Source: Enoplolaimus lenunculus (lineage: Eukaryota; Nematoda; Enoplea; Enoplida; Thoracostomopsidae). From it: a stretch of 64,000 bases of DNA. The stretch's first letter is position 1; each line of letters starts with the position of its first letter. The translations under genes and the position numbers were made by a program. Under the pieces are notes generated by a model. The model was not told the origin of the DNA and made no database searches. It was given only the letters and a program-made list of their open reading frames with translations. Positions 57,421 through 64,000 of this stretch are shown here, piece by piece. The stretch spans positions 62,001 through 126,000 of the forward strand of contig JASANG010002566.1 of NCBI GenBank assembly GCA_030248215.1. Direction: 5' to 3'.

Positions 57421-59072
57421 ACCTGCATACCTCTTGTAAAATTGTTACGAGCTTCACTCGCATGATGCGTTAGCTATGGGTATGCATCATTATTGTTGAG
57501 TCATATAAAATGTTTTTGATATCAGTTTCTACTCTTACTGTCAATGATAACAAATTCGCCACTGACGTTGAAAATTTCACTTAACAGAGTGTTTGCGACA
57601 GTAGAACCAAAAAATATTAATAATAAATCGAATATAACGCAATTTAAGTTAAAAATTCACAAACCTTAAATTCTTTTATCGCAGAGCACTACTTAAAATA
57701 AGATATGCGGCCGGTATTATGTAGTTATTGAAAAAATCCTGGTAATTTTACTTCAAGGGACGTAACAGTAGATTAAGCGCATTCCTAAGCCTAAACCTAA
57801 GCAAAAAATGTAGTCTAGAATGTAAGCCTACTCTTTTATGGACTCACCAAAAACCGGGACGGCCCTAAAAGTAACCTGGGATACAAAATGTTTTTTCGAT
57901 ACGTCCGTAGTAAAAAAGAGACCAGTGGGGCGGCCTACTCTTTTATGGACTCACCAGAGACCGGAACGGCCCAAAAAGTAACATGGGATACAAAATGTTT
58001 TTTTCGATACGTCCGTAGTGAAAAAGAGCCCGGTGGGGCGGCCTACTCTTTTATGGACTCACCAGAGACCTGGACGCCTCTTAATATGGGCCAAAATCCT
58101 GATACCGAACTCGAAGTTTCAGTCTAATGAAGCATTACTTATTGTAATTTGTTGTTTTTGCTCACTAAATTAACTTCAAAGTCACGTTGGAACATTAACA
58201 ATTGCAGTAAGGACAAGGCCCGTAACCAGCTCGCCTTGCTAGAGCGGCTAAAAATTTTTCAGGAGGGGCATTCAATGGTTTATAATGACTTACAAGCAAG
58301 GTTGACAATTTTCTAGTGGGGCCAAAATTTTTTCAGTGGGGAGACTGACCTACCTTGGTCCCCCTTGGCTGAGGTCCTGCATAGGTATTAAAAGAAGCTA
58401 ATGAATTCTCATCTGAACTAAACTGAATTTGATTAAGTTTGTTTTGAAGCAAAATATTTGGATATTCAACCGATAGTAGAAGTTGTATGCTGGCTGCTGA
58501 CGAATTATAGTCGCTGACAGAGTATTAGATAGGCGTCCTATGTTACCTTTAGGGCCGTTCCGTCTTTGGCTCGACTGGAATTGAATTACAGTTGAGACTA
58601 TTTTTTGGCGTAGGCTTAGGCTTAGGATAAACATTTACTTTTATATTTAGGTTTAGACTTAAGAATATGCTTTGTCTACATTTACAATTCGTTTCGGATT
58701 GTCAGGAGACTATAACCTCCGGATACAGGTAGCTCAGTCTCTTTTTAAAAGCACTCGTAAATGATTTCTTTATTCAGAGAGAAGGGAAAGTCTAAAGCCA
58801 ACGATGATCAAATATTCTTAAAAAGACACAGATGCAGTCGAAAACACTGTTTCCCTGTTTCAGTATCAAGTATTTGATTCTGAAATTTATCCAATCACTG
58901 GCGAATCTGAACCCAGCCAGCCAGGGCGTATCCCTTTAACACGAATCGCAATCAAAGTTTTTGGTATTAAAAGATTTCAAGATTGGAAATTGCGTTTGGT
59001 TTTTCGCTCGCTTTGTTGCTAACTTTTGTTTTCACTGTTATATATCGCGCAGCCCCTCAGTGGTAAATTTCT
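57421..59072. other. Repeat-dominated intergenic DNA without supported genes
   Basis: Apart from the MITE fragments listed, including a partial TTAGGC element near 58545-58670, I see no coding signature. Confidence 0.5.
57739..58095. repeat. TTAGGC-array MITE with a ~114-bp right-end tandem duplication
   Basis: The MITE runs from GGTAATTTTACTTCAAGGG to GGCCCTAAAAGTAACCTGGG. Beyond it, the segment ATACAAAATGTTTTTT ... GGCGGCCTACTCTTTTATGG ... AAAGTAACATGGG repeats twice. Confidence 0.65.
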
Positions 59073-59288
59073 CGGCCCATGTATAGAACAGGGCCGGAAC
59101 AGTAGTATACGCATATTCCTAAGCCTGAACCTAAACCTAAGCATAAGCGTATGGATGAGCCGATTCCTAAGCCTAAGTCTAAGCCTAAGCCTAAGCCTAA
59201 GCCAAAAAAATTAGTCTAAGGCTTTTAAACTGACTCTATTATAGCCCCTCCGGAAAACGATTCGGCCCTGTTCTATACATTCGTCAAT
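59073..59288. mobile_element. TTAGGC-array MITE, CATGTATAGAACAGG family
   Basis: The ends are GGCCCATGTATAGAACAGGG and GGCCCTGTTCTATACATTCG, with GCCTAA units inside. Confidence 0.8.
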
Positions 59289-59551
59289 TTCTCGATCTCT
59301 CACTGCGTTCAGTAAACCGCATAAAAGTCTATTATACTTTGTAAATAATCAACTCCAAAATAAAAATATTGAATTTTAAAACATTGAATTGTGAATTTAA
59401 TCAAAAAAAATTTCCAAATTTTCAGCGAAAAACAACGAAAAAAATAGCGAAAAAACAAGTGAAAGTTCAAAGTATATTTGACTGTAACTTTGTACTCCAA
59501 ATACGTACAGGATCATCACAGTGTACGACAGACAATAATGTCTCGAGCGAC

Positions 59552-59590
59552 GATAATAATAATAATAATAACAATAATAATAATAATTTA
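59552..59590 (+). repeat. (AAT)n microsatellite
   Basis: GATAATAATAATAATAATAA continues with one interruption (ACAATAAT). Confidence 0.85.
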
Positions 59591-59775
59591 GGATGATATG
59601 AAGAGATGGAAAAAATGAAAAAATGTAGGAATCAGAAATTTTTTTCACGCTTCGCATACAATTTCACGGTGAAATTTGACTAATTTAATATTGAAAAAAG
59701 TGTCGACAATTGATTCTGCCCGTTGATGTCAACCAACCTGCAACGGCAATGAACTTCTTAAATTGTGTATTTTAA

Positions 59776-60136
59776 TTGACTCTCTAAAAGCTTAAACTAA
59801 CTTGATTTAAGATTAACTAATCCGGCAGTATTAAACTTACTTTCTAGATTAACTAAACTAACAGGTAAAAGTTTACGCTTAGACTCATTTACAATCTTAC
59901 ATATTTTCAGTTTAAGCTAAACTTAACAAGCTGTTAGATACACGTAATTTCTGGGCTGCACTCATTACTTAAACTAAATATAAGTTTACTTAAACTCGTG
60001 TTAAACTTAAAAACATGTTAGTTTGAGTAAAACTTAAAATTCTAGCTCAGTTAGTCCGTCCAGCCATATAAGTTTTACTAAAACTAATATTCAAGTTAGT
60101 TAAGCTATAATTTAAGTTTAAGTTTTTAGAGAGTAG
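59776..60136. mobile_element. MITE with CTCTCTAAAAGCTTAAAC ends
   Basis: The left end CTCTCTAAAAGCTTAAACTA and right end GTTTAAGTTTTTAGAGAG are inverted. The body is rich in AACTAAACTTAA motifs. It is non-coding. Confidence 0.75.
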
Positions 60137-60401
60137 CAATAAAGCAAAATCATTGCAAGATTTGAAATTAGGGGCAAAATTCAAAACATATATGGCAATG
60201 GCATTCAAATGTTCCTGGCATTAAAATGAAGTATGACGGTGTATATGTAAGCATCTTCAAACGAATGTTTTTCAAAGTAAGCATTGTTGCACGTTGGAAT
60301 GTAAGAGCGGGATTTCATGATTTACTTAATAACGTTAAATCTGCAACATTGTGTTATTAATAGATTGCAAGACGTCAAGATTGCACATATTAATATAACA
60401 A

Positions 60402-60576
60402 CGGCCCATGTAAAGATCAGGAGCGAAACGTTTTTTTCTGCGGGACTGCAATAGAGTGAGCTTAAGCTTTAGACTAACTTTTTTGCTTGGCTTAGGCTTA
60501 GGCTTAAGCTAAGGAATATGCTCATTCTTGCGCTTAGGCTCAGGTTTATGCTTAGAAATATCGTTGGCCATATAAC
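60402..60576. mobile_element. TTAGGC-array MITE, AAAGAACAG family, diverged
   Basis: The left end is GGCCCATGTAAAGATCAGG, then TTTTTTTCTGCGGGACTGCA. The right end is short (ATATCGTTGGCC). Confidence 0.6.
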
Positions 60577-62271
60577 AACTAACAAGTAGCACAAAGAAAT
60601 TGTCAAACACTTGCTCAACATGCAATTTGACTAAGTACATAAACAAATGTGAAAATATATGCATTCAGTTTTTTATACAGACAACTCTGCCCGGAAACGC
60701 GTGAAACTAACTCCAAATACCCTTAGGATATGTAATTATTTGAAAAAAGTTTACTGAAAAATATTCAACGCCATATCCGAAAAAAACTAGCAGACAAATT
60801 CAAATTTGAAATTCTTTTTTTTTGTAAAAATTTCAGTAAATTTTAGAGTGTTTTCCCAATTTGACACACAAATTATCGATATTTCCTTTTTAAATCTTCG
60901 ATCAATCGATGTTTTAAGTTTTGCCGCCGGCTGTCAAGTCGTATTTAGTAGTTTTAAACAGTTTCAGCTTGGACATCAAACAAACCGATGTGTTTTTGAA
61001 CTAACAAAAATTCAAATTTTCAAACTTGATGAATTATTTTTTAAACAAAAGTGATACTGCGTTAATATTGAAAGGATTCCTACTTCATTATAGTCATTAT
61101 GGGTCAAAATTATATTTCTGTACCCTTAAGCGAAAATTTTTTTAATTTAATTCTAAATTGAAATTAAGAGTTGAAGTTGAAAAACAAATAAGACAGATTA
61201 TAGACAAACGTAGTGTAAAGCGTGAAAAACAATTTTAGTAGAAACAGAATATTTACCGGAAGAAAATATTTTGAAGAAAAATCGTAATTATGTACTCTTG
61301 CAAATATGGTGCAAACGGTGTCCAACAATTTTCATATTGTGATATTCGTGCAAGAAAATAGCAAATTTTATACTTTGACAAAAGTACTCTCTTCTGTAGG
61401 TAAATAACTATTAGAGGATGTTTGCTTTTGTCCTGTCCTGTGCTCGCCGGCGTGCCAAAAATTTCATTTTAAGCATTGTCTTCAGGAGGCACAGTTTGTC
61501 TAGCAACGAATTCACACCCGAAAAGGGACGTAACCAACACAGGCAAATTATTGTACTGCAATATCTGCTAATTTTATTTTCAATCACGAGTATAATTTTG
61601 ATGTTAAACAGCTACAAATCACTGACTAATGATACATGAACGATTTGAAAATGTTACCATTTGGCCCAATTCATAACCTGAAATCAAACCTACATTACCT
61701 AAACTGAAAGTTAATTAATTAAATTAACCTTTATTTTTAATTTTAAAACTTGAGAAACGGTATTCTGAAATGATATTGGAAACGGCTTGTTTTGATAGAT
61801 CCGCCATTGGCAAAACTCTTCTGACAGCCATTCTAACATGAATTGTTAGCAAACGAACAAAGATAATTATACTGGTACTCCAAAAATTTCGCAACAGGAT
61901 TTGTTGTGCGGCTGAACAAATGTTTCTAACAGGCGATTCGAAGAAGATCTTTGAATAAGGGTATCTTTTCGCCTTTCTCCTGTAGTTGCGGCCCTATACT
62001 TTGAAAGCACTCAAAAAACTGTAAACATATTAAAAATGTTGAACTCTCTTTTGAACGCAACAGTGAGTTCGAGGTTGTTAGTTTTACTATTCAACATGCA
62101 AAAATGTTTCAACTTTAATCGAGTTTGAACTCATTTTCAACAGGCGTTCAACGAACTTTCAGTTGAAAATTGAGCAAAAAAAATTTGCGCAAAAAATGCG
62201 GCGTAGCGTAGCAAAAATTGAATGAAAGCAAAACATCAATTTAAATGGAACTGAGCTAAAAGAATGCGCTG
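60577..62271. other. Intergenic stretch without recognisable features
   Basis: AT-rich DNA. Short frames at 60806-61054 and 61418-61639 lack splice context, homology or codon bias that I can recognise. Confidence 0.45.
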
Positions 62272-62918
62272 AAGCCTTATTCACACGCGCAAGATGTTTC
62301 AGCGGTAGCATGTAACTGCAGATTGCACCTTGAAATTAATACTGAGATTGTTTTGGAATAAAAACTGTTTGTGCTCGTTGCAGCTGCAAGTTCTCGCTTC
62401 AAAGATTTGGCCAATGTAAAGAACATTTGTGAAACTGTATTGTAAGCATATTCCTAAGCCTAAGCCTAAGCCTAAGCCTTAACCTAAGCGTATTAAGAAT
62501 GAGCATATTCTTAAGCCTAAGCCTAAGCCTTAACCTAAGCGTATTAAGAATGAGCATATTACTAAGCCTAAGCCTAAGCCTAAGCGTAAGATAAACATAT
62601 TCCTAAGGCTAAGCCTAAGAATAAGCCTAAGCCTTAACCTAAGCGTATTAAGAATGAGCATATTCCTAAGCCTAAGCCTAAGCCTTAACCTAAGCGTATT
62701 AAGAATGAGCATATTCTTAAGAATAATACCTAAGCAAAAGCCTAAGCCTAAACCTAAGCGTAAGAATGAGCATATTCTTAAGCGTAAGCTTAAGCTTAAG
62801 CCTAAGCCAAGCAAGAAAATAGTTTAAAGTTTTCCCTGATCTTTACATGGGTCAAAGAGTTGTACATGGATACTTACAAAATTGTGCTACAAAAACTTGC
62901 AAGTGTGAATTGGGTTTT
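62272..62918. mobile_element. TTAAGCCC-family MITE interrupted by an expanded TTAGGC-array MITE
   Basis: The outer halves are GAAGCCTTATTCACACGCGC ... GCAAGTTCTCGCTTCAAAGA and AAAAACTTGCAAGTGTGAAT. The inner element (about 62409-62855, GGCCAATGTAAAGAACA to CCCTGATCTTTACATGGGTC) has the largest array here, with a 75-bp higher-order unit ending AACCTAAGCGTATTAAGAAT repeated about four times. Confidence 0.75.
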
Positions 62919-63115
62919 CCAAAGGTTTGTTCGTTTGCGGCGTAAATTGCACGACCTAAGTGCAGTTGTTATGGTTCAACCTGACTACACGCTCACATAT
63001 AGGTATATGTATTTTACAGGGTATATTTTTCGTTTGTGACACAACGGTTCTAGCCATTTTGTTTCAAGATATGTTGGAATGTCAACGGAATGCTGGTTTG
63101 GTTATACTAAAACCG

Positions 63116-63325
63116 GGCCAATGTTACTTTTAGGGCCGTAACAGTTGATTTAGCGTATTACTAAGGCTAAGCTTAAATCTAAGCGTAGCAAAAACGCATT
63201 ACTAAGCCTAAGCGTAAACCTAAGCCTAAGCCTAAGCCTAAGTAAAAAAATGTAGTCTAGAATGTAAGCCTACTCTTTTACAGACCCACCAAAAGCCGGG
63301 ACGGCCCTAAAAGTAACATGGAATA
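63116..63325. mobile_element. TTAGGC-array MITE, TTACTTTTAGGGCCGT family
   Basis: The ends are GGGCCAATGTTACTTTTAGG and CGGCCCTAAAAGTAACATGG, with GCCTAA units inside. Confidence 0.8.
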
Positions 63326-63572
63326 CAAACCGTGTTTTCAAATATGATTTAATGCGAAAATTGCGTTTGACTTATCGCTCGGTATCATTCGCAGGGGGCT
63401 ATTTCCACAATATATTTTATATTGTGGCTCCCCCGTAAATAAATCTACTTCGTTATTGTGAATAAGCTGCTATGCTTTGTGGGTTCTAAGAATAATTCTA
63501 ATTTGGTTGTGACTAGCAAATTCGTAACTGCAACAAGGACGGGCTATGCGAAATACAGCTTATCGTTCTGAA

Positions 63573-63733
63573 GGCCCATGTATAGAACAGGGCCGGAACA
63601 GTAGTATAAGCATATTCCTAACCCTAAACCTAAGCCTAAGCCTAAACCTAAGCTAAAACGTAAGTCTAAAGCTTAAACTGACTCTATTACAGCCCCGCCG
63701 GAAAACGATCCGGCCCTTTTCTATGCATGGGCC
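63573..63733. mobile_element. TTAGGC-array MITE, CATGTATAGAACAGG family
   Basis: The ends GGCCCATGTATAGAACAGGG and GGCCCTTTTCTATGCATGGG look young and well matched. Confidence 0.85.
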
Positions 63734-63764
63734 GTTCTGAACATCAACTTGATGTTATGTATGC

Positions 63765-64000
63765 CTATTTGATATACCTTACCGTCAATGTACAAAGTAT
63801 GCATGTTGCTTATCATCGAAACCCCAAACTTTGTCTCAGCTCAGCTCCAATTATCTGTCGACCTCAAATAAAGTTGTAGAAATTGTAAGAAAACAAGTTT
63901 CACGTCCTTGTGAGTCCAACGTCCAAAAAATATAAAAGACAACAGTTGATACGGCAGTTGAAGAAATAGCAATTATTTTCGACTCGGTGGGGAAAGTTTC
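63765..64000 (+). repeat. Copy 2 of the dispersed TATA-containing direct repeat (runs off the window)
   Basis: It matches 21457-21650 from GCATGTTGCTTATC through ATATAAAAGAC to GGTGGGGAAAGTTT. About 50 extra bases lie at 63870-63925. Confidence 0.55.

Overview
This is AT-rich, intron-bearing animal nuclear DNA. Three host genes can be read exon by exon from splice phases and protein motifs: the 3' end of a TOGARAM/crescerin-type gene (+), a complete KLHDC2-type kelch gene (+), and a complete DEGS1/2-type dihydroceramide desaturase gene (-). A fourth, less certain gene (-) encodes a secreted or receptor-like protein with FN3- and Ig-like folds. The organism is a metazoan. An invertebrate deuterostome such as a tunicate is my best guess from intron sizes and MITE load, but the sequence does not prove it. 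No rRNA, CRISPR array or bacterial-type operon is present, and I recognised no LTR or viral element.

Layout. 98-4658 (+): last four exons of the TOGARAM-type gene. 4675-9918: intergenic repeats (two TTAGGC-array MITEs, a 1.7-kb ACCCGGGAAATT minisatellite, and a MITE split by a tandem tRNA-SINE dimer). 9919-20144 (+): 11-exon KLHDC2-like gene whose 5.25-kb third intron holds pogo-like and piggyBac-like transposase remnants and a hAT MITE. 20172-24982: repeats. 24983-28707 (-): DEGS-type desaturase. 28708-38600: orphan exon-like pieces on both strands and a satellite-rich element. 38650-51414 (-): FN3/Ig gene, heavily invaded by MITEs. 51415-64000: almost only repeats.

The most unusual content is the repeat biology. 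Three or more terminal-repeat families of short elements all carry an internal (TTAGGC)n/(GCCTAA)n array. A TA-flanked palindromic MITE has a GTGAGT donor just inside one end and a T-rich GCAG acceptor at the other, in either orientation, like a ready-made intron. In the FN3/Ig gene, one exon's 5' splice site has been amplified as a nine-copy 35-bp tandem array, and another exon's acceptor has been copied four times in 312-bp MITE-containing tandem units. Several nested insertions have readable target-site duplications.

The host genes have unrelated jobs: cilium/axoneme microtubules, C-degron ubiquitin ligase targeting, and ceramide synthesis. They show no operon-like cooperation. From memory, human TOGARAM1, KLHDC2 and DEGS2 all lie on chromosome 14, so the window may preserve an old linkage.
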